Part shown: positions 44,428-54,792 of the stretch, piece after piece
Position numbering within the stretch: position 1 is the first letter of the stretch
Layout of the letters: each line of letters starts with the position of its first letter
Source of the DNA: Lucinisca nassula
Lineage: Eukaryota > Mollusca > Bivalvia > Lucinida > Lucinidae
Direction of reading: 5' to 3'
Assembly: GCA_963580285.1 (NCBI GenBank)
Contig: OY757017.1
Location: 110,393,245 to 110,457,244, forward strand
Length of the DNA: 64,000 nt
Made by a program: the position numbers and the translations under genes
The notes under the pieces: model-generated
What the model was told of the DNA's origin: nothing
What the model saw: the letters and a program-made list of their open reading frames with translations, nothing else
The model's database searches: none

Positions 44428-44610
44428 ACAGTAAAATTCCGCTGTTAAAACACCTACAATTAAGACTAATTCTTAACTTAAAAACAAACATTAAAAGGTT
44501 CAGTTTTTTGTGCGTTTTCTGCACATAGTGTCCTTTGTAAGAGATCCTATTTAATGTGGTATTTTAAACCACTTTTGAACAGTCCCAAAAGTGGTCATCA
44601 TATAGGAATT
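44428..44610. mobile_element. MITE family G, inverted copy near exon 9
   Basis: Starts CAGTAAAATTCCGCTGTTAA and contains CCACTTTTGAACAGTCCCAA. It ends about 38 bp before the exon 9 acceptor. Confidence 0.7.
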
Positions 44611-44648
44611 GTTCTGTAAAGTTAACCTTCCTTTTACTTACTAAACAG

Positions 44649-44768
44649 GTCCGTGTGAAGCAGATAATGGCCAATGTGAACACATTTGTATCCCAGTCGG
44701 CAGAAACAGAATATGCCTGTGCGAGTATGGATTTACAAAAGACGCAAATGGTCGAACATGTTCTTCTG
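44649..44768 (+). CDS. LRP-like receptor, exon 9: canonical EGF-like module
   Basis: Residues 448-486. A complete six-cysteine EGF module of the LDLR/LRP class, starting PCEADNGQCEHICIP, continuing ICLCEYGF and ending NGRTC. The spacing allows the usual 1-3, 2-4 and 5-6 disulfides. The acceptor CAG ends at 44648. The donor is GTTTGT at 44769, weak in form but correct in phase; another GT lies at 44773. Both flanking introns are phase 1. It lies directly downstream of MITE G at 44428-44610 and upstream of an 18.7 kb intron. Confidence 0.9.
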
Positions 44769-44996
44769 GTTTGTAACGCATGTTGTTTTGTTGTTGTATT
44801 TTTGTTTGTTTGTTTCTTTGTCTGTTTGTTTTCTAAACTGGTACATGTGTGTACTAAAAACAATTTAACTGAATTGTTACTGCATTCATGTGTGCCTAGT
44901 AGCCCATAAATGGAAAATTCATCTAGCTAACACAACCGTAAATATGATTCTTTAATGAGTATGGATTCTATACCTCGGTATGACAAGACCGAGCGC
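44769..44996. other. Intron DNA after exon 9, T/G-rich
   Basis: A TTTGTTTGTTTG patch near 44805-44830. Nothing else recognised. Confidence 0.45.
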
Positions 44997-45271
44997 ATCA
45001 CGTAAACAAGTCCGTGAAATGAACACCCCCTAAAAACTCACTTTATATAGAGAAAACTCGGGTTTACGGGGATGTGCATTATTTTTTCTTATTACTGCTG
45101 TAAGACATAGGCTGTGGGTACTTGTTAGAACCGTCTCAATGAGCCGGTTTTAACGAGCACCCATAACCTATGTTTGCAGCATAAGTAAGAAAAATATCAC
45201 CAGTTTTCGTCAGAAAAGTAGCTATTTTGAAGACAATGCACTATGTCGCACAGGTGCGTTATTGTAATGAG
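44997..45271. mobile_element. P' subfamily MITE
   Basis: CACGTAAACAAGTCCGTGAA at left, GCACTATGTCGCACAGGTGC at right. Imperfect central hairpin AGAACCGTCTCAATGAGCCGG. Confidence 0.75.
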
Positions 45272-45304
45272 TATGTGAATTTTTGCTCCCGATATCTTAT
45301 GTAA

Positions 45305-45492
45305 AATAGAAATGAAGGCAGTGGTCAGGAATCAATAGAATTAACCTACCACACCTTCCATCAGAGACACCAAAGAGGAAGAAACACAAGCATGAAATAA
45401 CTAGACCGTTATGAAAACATCAATAGCGGAAAGCCAAAAGGACAGTTACTTTCCCACAAAATGGCCAATATGGCCATCCAAAACAAAAAGGT
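45305..45492 (-). mobile_element. Penelope-like element, 3'-end fragment
   Basis: Matches the 3' terminus of the 41893 copy (CATCAGAGACACCAAAGAGG and CCACAAAATGGCCAATATGG). It is only ~190 bp, so it is heavily 5'-truncated. Confidence 0.72.
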
Positions 45493-45814
45493 ACCAACAA
45501 CAAAAGTCTTTGGTCAGGTATGAGAAAAAGAGTGTATATCCTTGTAAACCCTATGTTTCTGTATGTAAAGAAGGATGTCCAATGGGTTCATTTTTACTGC
45601 CTGTAGCGTGCTAGGTAATCAGTGCCCCCACCACCACCCGACCCCATTCACTTGAGCGAAAAATATTTCTCTTAATTTTAAGTCGACATCTGTTGGACGT
45701 TTTATTATGATTTCTCTGTTGTGCCTTATAATGCACATATCAACGTTTTCTTTCAAAATAGGTATGGCAAGATAACCCTTGGTACGATGGCTGATTGATA
45801 TGTTGTGAGCCTCA
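45493..45814. other. Intron DNA, nothing recognised
   Basis: No repeat family or exon seen. Confidence 0.4.
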
Positions 45815-46800
45815 TTAGGAAGAATTTAAATTTTGTCGGACAACATAATCCCCTTCAACATCTATACACTTTTGCCAGCGGTGTTTAAGGGTCTCAGTGC
45901 CACCTTCTTAGAGAACTCCTTTTCTTGGCTGTTCAAAAAGTCATCCACTGCATATATGGTGTCATCGGACTGAAAGTGGGTGCCTGAAATAGCCATTTTA
46001 AGGTTGGGAAATAGATGAAAGTATTTTGGAGCGAGATCAGGTGAATACGACGGATGCTCAATCAATTTAAAGCCACAAGCATGAATGACAGCCATAGCAA
46101 TGACAGACTTGTGAACAGGAGCATTGTCTTCATGGAACAACACACCTTCTGTGAGCTTTCCGCGGCGGTTAAGTCTACTATTTTCCCGTAAGTACGTCAG
46201 ACGTGAAGCATTGAAGCACTGTATGTGCCATTGATCGTTTGTCCCTTTTGAAATAATCTATCAGCATAATACCATCTGCATCCAAGAAAACCGAGGCCAT
46301 AGCCTTCCCAGTTGATGGAACAGTCTTTGCCTTCTTTGCCGGGGGTGGACCAGGGTGCTTCCATTGTTCCGATTGTTGTTTGGCCTCTGGGGTAAACTGA
46401 TGGACCCATGTTTCATCCATAGTGACAAAGGGCAGGATCTTCCACAAAAAGGTTAACATTAGCACGCGACAATGTTCGCCTCATCTGTCAGAAGTCTTGG
46501 TACCCATCGGGCCGAACGTTTTCTCATTGCAAGATCCTCTGTCAGAAAGGAATGTACTCTTTCCTGTGAAATGCCAACTCTACTGGCTATATATCTTTTT
46601 GTGACTCGTTTGTTAGTCATACTTTATGGACCACTTCTTGGGTTGCAACATTGACAGGCCTTCCAGGACGGGGGTCATCCTCAAGGCTCTGTCTGTCGCG
46701 CTTAAATTCCGCCACCCAACTTTTCACTGTAGCACATGAATGGGCATATTTCCGTTGTGTTGCTACCATATCATTACGGATATCCTTAGGTTAAATATGT
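45815..46800 (-). pseudogene. Mariner-family transposase, decayed
   Basis: On the minus strand, pieces in different frames spell a mariner transposase: SWVAEFKRDRQSLEDDPRPG near 46710, then MDETWVHQFTPEAKQQSEQW at about 46410-46350, FHEDNAPVHKSVIAM at about 46140-46100, and YSPDLAPKYFHLFPNLK near 46045-45995. Most mariners have PSD in the last motif; here it reads PKY, so the third catalytic aspartate is lost. Several frameshifts and stops are present and no clean terminal repeats were found. R250 satellite abuts its upstream edge. Confidence 0.8.
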
Positions 46801-47073
46801 TCTATAAAAGGGTTATCCTTTCGAAGCAAGGAATACACCACAGAACTGAAAAATATGGAGTGCGCATATTTTCTTGGCCAGACTAGCTACTTTCGGCCAA
46901 TTAGGCCACAACAGTGACCCGATCCTCAAATATTTTCAAAATTCCACAATAGAATCAATGATCCCAAAGGACAAGAAAATATAAACTTGACTATGATGTA
47001 GGGCAGGGAGACATTTTACGGCCGCTACACATTCCCAGACACCAGCTATAGTGACGTTAAATATGTTCTATAC
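46795..47073 (+). repeat. R250 satellite unit at the mariner target
   Basis: One unit (GTTAAATATGTTCTATAAAA at start, CAGCTATAGTGACGTTAAAT at end), cut at TTCTATA by the mariner insertion. Confidence 0.75.
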
Positions 47074-48340
47074 ACGAGGGTAGGCTGAAAAGTTCTGAGC
47101 CTGACCAAGAAGCAGGCATCGAACAGCCATGAAATTTTGTATTCATTAAATCCAAACCTTTATTACTTGATTTGACTCAAATGAGTTCAAGTTTTCCTGC
47201 AATAACGTAGAAATTCTAGACTTTGAAAATTGATACTAGCAGTTTTTGAGAAAATGGACAAAATCTGGCATCGTGATGTCATCAAGTACCTCCATAAAAA
47301 GGGGTTAGCTCCTAAGGACATTCATGCCGATGTGGTTGCTACATTAGGGGATGAAGCTCCTTCGTATGCAACCGTGAAAAGGTGGGCAGCAAATTTTAAG
47401 ATGGGCAAGGACAGCCTTGAAGATGATGACCGGTGTGGACGACCCACAACGGCAACAACTGAGGAAACCATCAGCCAAGTGCACAGGGCCGTGATGGATG
47501 ACAGGCGTTTAACTGTGAATCAGTTAGCAAACACTGTTGGCATCTCCCGTGAACGAGTAGAGAACATTCTACACAGTGAATTAGGAATGCCGAAGGTTTC
47601 CGCCAGATGACGCCTGACCAGACTGAACCTGTCACAAGCCAACTTGACTATTTTTGAAGCAGACCAAGATGGTTTTCTTGACCGTTTTATCATTCAGGAT
47701 GAGTGTTGGGTTCATCACTTTGAGCCAGAGACCAAAAGACAATCCATGCAATGGAAGCACCGTGGCTCACCCCCTCCAAAGAAGGCAAAGGTCGTCTCCT
47801 CTGCAGGGAAGGTGATGACATCAGTGTTCTGGGATGCCAAGGGTATAATATTCATAGATTACCTTCAAAAGGGCAGAACAATTAATGGGGAGTATTATGC
47901 AGATCTGCTAAAACAATTGCGAAAAGCAATTAAGGCTAAACGACCCGGAAAATTGACAAAAGGGTTCTTGTTCCATCAGGACAATGCGCCTGCTCAGAAA
48001 TCGGTTGTCGCAATGGCTGCTGTGCATGACTGTGGCTTCAAACTTGTCGATCACCCTCCGTATTCACCTGATCTAGGTCAATCAGATAATTTCCTGTTTC
48101 CAAACATGAAAAAGCACTTGGCTGGGCAGCATTATCGGTCAGACGAGGAGGTAATAGCTGCTGTGGAGGAGTTTTTCAGGGACCAAGATGAGACCTTCTA
48201 TACCACTGGGATCCAAGGACTCCAGCATCGCTGGAGAAGTGTGTGGACAGGAAGGGAGACTATGTTGAAAATAAGGCACTTTCAGCATGGACAAACCATT
48301 GGATCTTGGACTGGCTCAGAACTTTTCAGCCTACCCTCGT
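47074..48340 (+). mobile_element. Mariner element with perfect 28 bp terminal inverted repeats
   Basis: Outer repeats at 47074-47101 (ACGAGGGTAGGCTGAAAAGT and 8 more bases) and 48313-48340 are exact reverse complements. TA lies just inside or beside the ends; the exact TA duplication is ambiguous by two bases at the left. The length of ~1.27 kb fits mariner. It lies in R250 satellite DNA within intron 9-10. Confidence 0.88.
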
Positions 48341-48342
48341 AA
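47254..48342 (+). pseudogene. Mariner transposase, one in-frame stop
   Basis: A transposase that cuts and pastes its own element at TA sites. The likely start is MDKIWHRDVIKYLHKKGLAP. The N-terminal part holds two helix-turn-helix regions (SYATVKRWAANFK and VGISRERVENILHSELGM). The frame then meets TGA at 47608-47610 (SAR-stop) and continues in the same frame. About ten residues usual at this point are missing. The catalytic part has D at 47698 (QDECWVHHF), D at 47980 (HQDNAPAQ) and D at 48085 (GQSDN), with 34 residues between the last two: a DD34D triad. The usual PSDY is GQSDN. The frame ends inside the right terminal repeat. The sequence is otherwise fresh but non-functional. Confidence 0.88.
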
Positions 48343-48929
48343 AACCTTTTTTATGCAAATGTTGGATCACTGCTCTTTCACCTATTTTCTCCATTTTGCA
48401 AAAGCTGACTGTCTTGTTTACTTAAAAGTGCTACCTCGTCAATATAAACTGACCAAATGAGACCAGTCCTTGGATACACGGTCGTATATAGATAGAAAAT
48501 AGTAGGGGTTAAAAAGAACATCCCCTTCATAGCTCCTTTAATACGAGACTCACAACATATCAATCAGTCCTGGTAATTAGACAAGTTTGAAAATTGGGTG
48601 TCAGATTTCCTAATCGTTGGCCAGTTGTTTAAAACTAACAATGTCGTTAGTTAACGTAACGTTCAAAATTTCACCATTTAATATCGCAAGTATGTTAAAC
48701 TTTTGGCAGAAAAATGTGAGCAGATTTTGCAAATCCAAAAGCTGCTAACATTTGTTCAGCTAAATGCTACTGTATAATATATTGTTTATACAAGAACTAA
48801 ACAGTGATGCAAAAGCTACTCACATTGTTCAGCAAAAATACAAGTGTCAGATATTGTAGAACAGTAAAACATTTTGATCACTAACGAGTTCGTTCAGCTA
48901 AAAATGCTTTGGACAACTGGATCCTGGAT
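48341..48929. other. AT-rich intron DNA with a repeat shared with 31430-31550
   Basis: 48700-48900 shares AAAGCTACTCACA and GTCAGATATTGTA.AACAGTA with 31430-31550. The rest is not recognised. Confidence 0.5.
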
Positions 48930-49685
48930 TAGAATTTGTTTTTCTACAAAAACACAGATTTCTTCCTCCTTTTTGACCACTAAGTATGACCTTGACATTG
49001 GAGGTATTGACCTGGGTCTTGTGTGCAACACATCATCTAATGAAGATGAACATTTCTGCAAAGTAACTTTTAAAAGTTCTTAGAGATATAAGAAAGTTAT
49101 TGGCTGTACACAAAAAAGCCCTTTTTTACATTTGACCTCTAAGAATGGCTTTGACCTTTGAAGTACAACACATCGTCTCGTGATGGTTAACATTTCTGCC
49201 GAGTTGTTTCATAATCCACCAAAGAATAAGAAAGTAATTGACTGTACACAAAAAACGCCCCTTTTTTGACCAGTGACCACTAGGTATGACCCTAATATTT
49301 GAGGTATGGACCTTGGTCTTGCACATGACTCATCGTCTAATGAAGGTGAACATTTCTGCAAGGTTACTTTAAAAAGTCCATCCAGAAATAAAAAACTTAT
49401 TGACTGGACACAAAAAAGACTGTTGTTTTACCTTTGACCTCTTAGTATGACCTTGACCTTGGAGGTACCGACCTGGGTATAGCGCGCAACACATTGTCTC
49501 ATGATGGTTTACATTTCTGCCAAGTAATTTCACAAACTATCCAGAAATAAGAAAGTTATTGACTGAATACTAAAAAGGCCCCTTTTTGACATTTGACCTC
49601 TTAGTATGACCTTGACCTTTGAGGTACCAACATGGGTCATGCAAGAGACACATCGTCTCATTGTTGCTAACATTTCTGCCAAGTA
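48930..49685 (+). repeat. Satellite J, left block, ~155 bp units
   Basis: About five units marked by TATGACCTTGACCTTTGAGG and CATTTCTGCCAAGTAATTTC. It is cut at CCAAGTA by the element end at 49686 and resumes in phase at 60925. Confidence 0.78.
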
Positions 49686-49960
49686 CAGACCAGCTACCGG
49701 TAATAACCCAATTTTTTTTTTTGTTGTTTTTTTTTTTTTTGTTTTTTGTTTTGTTTCGCGGAGAAACCGCCTAACGCAAAATCGGCTATTTTCTCCGCAA
49801 AACCGCGAGAAAAGATAAAATGAGCGAAAAATTTCTCGCTGAAATTTCTCCCGGTTTCGCGGAGAAAATTCTCGGAGATTCTCGGCGAAAATTTGACCGA
49901 TTGCTTTCATTGAAAATGAAATTACCCGCGTTTCGCGGAGAAAAAAATACAACTTGGCTT

Positions 49961-50652
49961 ACGTGAAACATGTCGAACTTTAACGGACATCCAGGTAACT
50001 GCAGTCGGTTAAAGTAAATACATATATTTATATAGGAAATTGATAATTATTTCCCTATAAAATAAATAGTAATAGCAATATCTTTTCTGTGCCAGAGGTT
50101 CATGATTCTGCATTCTTTTACGAATGCACACATGTATTTTTCATGAAGTTTTAACAACAACTTTTTGGTCCTTTTTACATATAATTGGAGGCACCCTCTA
50201 AATGTATAGAATATATAGTAAAACAACTGAATGAAGCGACAAAAACTGATGAATATATTGTCATAACTTTTTTGTAAGTTGTTATTTTTATTCTGTGCAG
50301 GCGGGAGTATGTTGGCAAATGTATTACGAACACGTCCATATAAATTTTGTAAAATAGAAATGAAAATAATTTGGTCCTTTTTGAAAATGAAATACACTAC
50401 CCTCCTTTTCTATTTCCAGTTTACCTTGGTAACCAGCAGTCAGCGGTTGTTACTAAGGTAAACAATAACAAAGAATATATTACGCATACGACGTGCTTCT
50501 TGAACTGTATGGTTCGGGATTTTTATTTATTTATTTATTTAGATGTATTCTCAAATGTAAATGTTTTCGAAAACAAAGACTTTATTACGCCTACGATATG
50601 CTTAATTATCAGTTTGAAATGGAATAATGTGTTTGTTACTTTGGTTTGACCA
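49961..50652. other. AT-rich DNA inside K, nothing recognised
   Basis: The short open frames here lack a family signature. Confidence 0.4.
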
Positions 50653-51160
50653 TCATAAAACACGCTGCATAATTTTGACCCCATTAAACCCCACTTTTAT
50701 GTAGTAAAACAGGGTTTACAGTTGTACACATTAATCTGCTTAAAAACATAGATTGTTGGTACCCGTTTGCAACGCCGAGAGGGTTCTAACGAGTACCCAC
50801 AAACTATGTTTTGTGCCCGTTTGACCGCCTCGTCGGGGCGGTTCTGGTGAGTATCCACAAACTTTGTTTTGAGCAGAAATTAGAAAATAACGTATTTTTT
50901 AACTGATAATTTTCATTTATAATGATTTTGTTTGTTTGTTTGACTCTTTGTTTGTGATGGATTTCACAGCCCAGTCAACACTATTTAGATCATTTTTAGT
51001 TAACCTATCTACACTAATCCTGGGCATGCTTTTACGTAGGCGGTTAACCAGTAGAGTTAACATTCTTCATCCAGAAACTGTCAACTGCCTATCTTGAATC
51101 ATTTTAGTGATAAAATTTTTCAATGTACATGTGTATTTGAATAGGCCTGGTTTTGTAATT
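50653..51160. mobile_element. P MITE interrupted by SINE-B
   Basis: The P parts are 50653-50927 and about 51106-51160 (GAATAGGCCTGGTTTTGTAA). The centre has a duplicated hairpin zone (GACCGCCTCGTCGGGGCGGTTC). SINE-B (minus) fills 50928-51105. Confidence 0.68.
50928..51105 (-). mobile_element. SINE-B fragment, minus strand
   Basis: TTTGTTTGTTTGACTCTTTG to CTGCCTATCTTGAATCA, lacking the tRNA-like head. Confidence 0.7.
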
Positions 51161-51559
51161 GTTTAGTTTCATTAAGTGACGTTCTGTTCTAAATGTGGCT
51201 CCAAATTGTATTAAATTATATTGAAGTAGATTTGCCGACAGGGGCCAGAAAAGACATATAATTTTATTGTTCTGAAAACTGTGAAGATTATGCAATGTTT
51301 TACAGACCTGTCGCTTACTGCTCAAAACATTATCTCGTTTACACCTCGACAAACTGAAATCTAGTCAGAATGCTTTACAGATCATGATATTAACATTAAA
51401 ACCGCGCCAACCTAAAGACTACTAAAGGCTAGATTCTGGTAGGACTTTACATTTGGAGAAATGGACCTTGAAAACCTGTCCTGGAGTGGATAAATATTTA
51501 TTAAGAAAGGACAAAGATCTCTCTCATGCACGTTATTGTAAGACAAACAGCTTTTTCTG
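51161..51559. other. Intron DNA, nothing recognised
   Basis: No repeat family or exon seen. Confidence 0.4.
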
Positions 51560-51795
51560 GATTTATTTTGACCCCCTTAAACCCACTTTTATATAGTAAA
51601 ACTGGGATATAGATTTTCTTATTTCTGCTCAAAAACCTTGATTGTGATTACTCGCTAGAACCACCTCGCCGAGGTGGTTCTACTATGTAGCCCAAATCTA
51701 TGCTTTGAGCAGAAATATAAAAATATCAGATTTTATCCGCAAATTTTCATGATTTGGTGGTAAAATGTTTAACGTATTTTTGCTCGTGTTACAAA
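51560..51795. mobile_element. P MITE, inverted-orientation copy
   Basis: Central hairpin TAGAACCACCTCGCCGAGGTGGTTCTA is nearly perfect at about 51656-51682. The outer ends are eroded. Confidence 0.75.
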
Positions 51796-51966
51796 AAACG
51801 TTTGAGTCCAGGATTATTCCCTGCAATCGTTTATTGTCCATTTATTGCCCTGTTGAGTAGAGTTGATAATTAATTTTCTTACACATCGACGCGCAGATTG
51901 GCGAGTGTCAAGCGGGCGCCTGTTAACAGTTTTTGTTCACGACTATGCAAACGTATTGGATGAATC

Positions 51967-52191
51967 ATCACGAAAACACGCCTATATAATTTTTACCTTA
52001 TTAAAACCCCACTTTTATTGAGTAAAACTGGGTTTTACAGGGGTAAACATTGTTTTTTCTTATTTCTGCTCAAAAACATAGATTGTGGGTACTCGTTAAA
52101 ACCGCCGAAATATGAAGAATACCATTTTTGTTCTGTGGAAAATTTTAGTGGATTTTTTTTTCAATATATTTGAATAGGCGTGTTTTCGAAA
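51967..52191. mobile_element. P MITE with deleted central hairpin arm
   Basis: Ends CACGAAAACACGCCTATATA and AATAGGCGTGTTTTCGAAAT are well kept; the centre is shortened at AAAACCGCCGAAATATG. Confidence 0.78.
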
Positions 52192-52483
52192 TGTTTCTAA
52201 TATTATTTCTAAAATATAGATTGTGGGTATTTGTGATAATAATATACTAATCAAAGTCAAAAAATGAAGGTAATGATAATGATAATAATAAAAATAATAA
52301 TAGCAAGAATAGTAATTCAGTCTTTTTTTTTGTAATCGCCTCCCTCTCTGTCTCACTTTAAGCTCGGACCCATCAGATTTACTTAAGACTTTGATTTGAT
52401 TATAAAGAGATAATGGCAAAATCAATAGTGTTTTTCGAGAAAATGACCTTGGCGTAACAAACCAATAATTATATTAATCCCTG
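52192..52483. other. AT-rich intron DNA, simple ATA/TAA patches
   Basis: TGATAATGATAATAATAA near 52270-52305. Nothing else recognised. Confidence 0.4.
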
Positions 52484-52675
52484 TTAACCCTTTTTGTACC
52501 AAATGGAATGTTCCTCCTTATATATAGTACAAGTCCATTTCATGATTTAGGGGTGTCAGGTTGTGTTTTCTTCAAAATTCATTTGGATAATGGCTGAACT
52601 TTTAGCAAACAGTGTAGGCCCTGCACTGTTTGCCAGGGTACCTGTTTTGGGGGTTTCCGGTACTAAATGGGTTAA
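52484..52675. mobile_element. M MITE, TTAA-flanked, copy 1
   Basis: TTAACCCTTTTTGTACC at left and GGTACTAAATGGGTTAA at right are inverted. TTAA at both ends and the CCC next to it fit piggyBac-type MITEs. Inner GCAAACAGTG and CACTGTTTGC pair. Confidence 0.78.
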
Positions 52676-53140
52676 CACCGCGTAACATCGTGAAGTCACG
52701 GGTGAACATCATTGGAAAGGTAGACTGAGGACCGCCCGAGGCATTAAGTATATAAGAATATCACCTATTAAATGAATAGACAGCAATCAACTAGGTTGTT
52801 TTTCTAGCATTGATTTATATTATCCTGGTGCTCTTGCCAAACGCGAATCGGATAGAGGAATACGAACGGGTGCAGTCTGATCTGAGTCATTGGACTGTCA
52901 AAGCAAGCAAAAACTAAATCATGGGTTCCGGCTCAATATTATGACCTTATTGTGTGCAATAAACAAAGACTGGGATTAGTTTGCGAATACGCGCAGTCTG
53001 GTCCGAGTCTGTTTAATTCGCCTGAGGGGAGATGAGATTCTGCTACATACAGAGACCCGATGAATAATTTCACACAGATTGCGTCTTCGATTGATCGGCT
53101 AAATATGATTTAATGTAATAGCAACATGAACAATAGATTC
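52676..53140. other. Intron DNA, nothing recognised
   Basis: No repeat family or exon seen. Confidence 0.4.
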
Positions 53141-53783
53141 CAGGACAAAATCCCCCCGGACATAATCCCCCCCGGACAAAATCCTCCTTTTTGTAAAGGC
53201 GGACACCCCCCCCCCCCCAACATTTGTTCAGGTGGACAAAATCCCCCCTGGACAATATCCCCCCCGGACATAGTACCCCCTGCTGTTTATAAAGGTGGAC
53301 AGTATCCCGCACACCTCCACATGCACAAATACTGGTTTTTGAAAATCAGTCTGTCGTTTTGAAAACTGCAGATTCCATATCCGATTTGGTGCAGTACTAT
53401 CAAAGCTATATTGGTGCTCATGTAGAAATTATTGCCCGTCAATACTGTATAGGTCATTTTGGAGATGTTGCTTGTAAGATCAAAGTAAAAAGGACATACT
53501 TGTATTAACGTTTTGTAATTGTACATGTGTGCTTTGGGGTTTTATGGACCTCTCAACCCATTAGGATTATGTCTGGCATGATCAGTTAAATTGACATATT
53601 CCAATAACAGATTCCAATATTTTTCATATTTCTGCTCAGAAACATAGATTGTGGGTTGTGGAAGGATAATTAACTAGAACAATTTAGGGGGGATTTTGTC
53701 CGAGGGGGATTTAGTCCGCCTTTACAAAAAGGGGGGATTTTGTCCGGGGGGGGGATTATGTCCGGGGGGATTTTGTCCGGCTA
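53141..53783. repeat. Foldback with GGACAAAATCCCCC minisatellite arms
   Basis: The left arm (53141-53283) repeats GGACAAAATCCCCCC and variants. The right arm (53688-53783) carries the reverse complement, GGGGGGATTTTGTCC. Both arms include CTTTTTGTAAAGGCGGAC or its complement. The ~400 bp between holds a P-like snippet (53620-53660). Confidence 0.82.
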
Positions 53784-54663
53784 CCGAACAATACTATCTT
53801 CCAAGCTCTTGGAATCAGTAGCAGAAGACACTTTCAAATATTTTTTTCTTAATTTCCAACGCGAATAAGGCTTGACATTTCACGTGAATCGTTTGCTGCA
53901 GACGATTCACAAGTGATATGAAACATCATTTGGGCTTAGAATTAACAACAAAAATATTTTGAAAAAAAAAAAAATGATAATTAGATCATTTTCGTCGGAC
54001 AAGTCATGTTGTGTTTAACAACTTTGCGTTTCTTGAGCATACGCTACTGATCGTTTTATTTTATTTTATTTTATCTTATTTTATATCATATTTCATTTCA
54101 GCTATTCTTGAAAATTTATGTTGCACATTATAAAATGTTCAAAACCTTGTTGCATTTTACACGGTTGGCTTGTACATTTATGTATTTCAGACTGATTTAT
54201 GTCGCTAAATACAACTGATATATTTGACACTGGAAGATACTATTTGTAATCATATATAATACATCATCTATGTTTATTCTTTTTCATTCAATTGTTTTTT
54301 GTTGTTTTTTTTTCATGATACACCATAACACAACCTCCACTTTCTTAAATTAAAACAATCACCTATATAGTATATAAAAAGCGGTCCTAAAATGTACGAT
54401 TTACAATTTGCCTGAGGCAATTTGCACAGGAGGTAGTTGAGTCCTTGGGGAGATAACCATTTATTTTCTGTCTTGTTCGCGTTAATTCCCTTGATTTTCA
54501 GCACAGCTGAGAAAGGTGATGTCCGCATAAGTCCGGTATGATTTTCGGCTCATTATTATTTCTTCGTTTGTTTGGCGTTGTTTTTGTTAACGAAGGCAAA
54601 TGGTAGTCATTGTTAAATCATAATCAAATATTCTTTCATGTTACACAATTTCATTTTAGTAAT
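53784..54663. other. AT-rich DNA with TTTTA repeats
   Basis: (TTTTA)n at about 54055-54092. No gene or element otherwise. Confidence 0.45.
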
Positions 54664-54792
54664 TATACCCCCACAAATGAAATTTTTTTTTTTGGGGGGG
54701 GGGGTATATAGGAGTGAGCTTGTCGGTCGGTCTGTCGGTCGGTCTGTTGACTTGGTTTCCAGACGATAACTCAAAAAGCGCTTCACCGATTT

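Noticed and set aside
49530..49952. 140-codon minus-strand open frame
   Set aside because: It crosses the junction of satellite J and the K element end, so it is a chance frame.
53070..53362. Gly-rich and Pro-rich open frames on both strands
   Set aside because: Both are products of the GGACAAAATCCCCC minisatellite.
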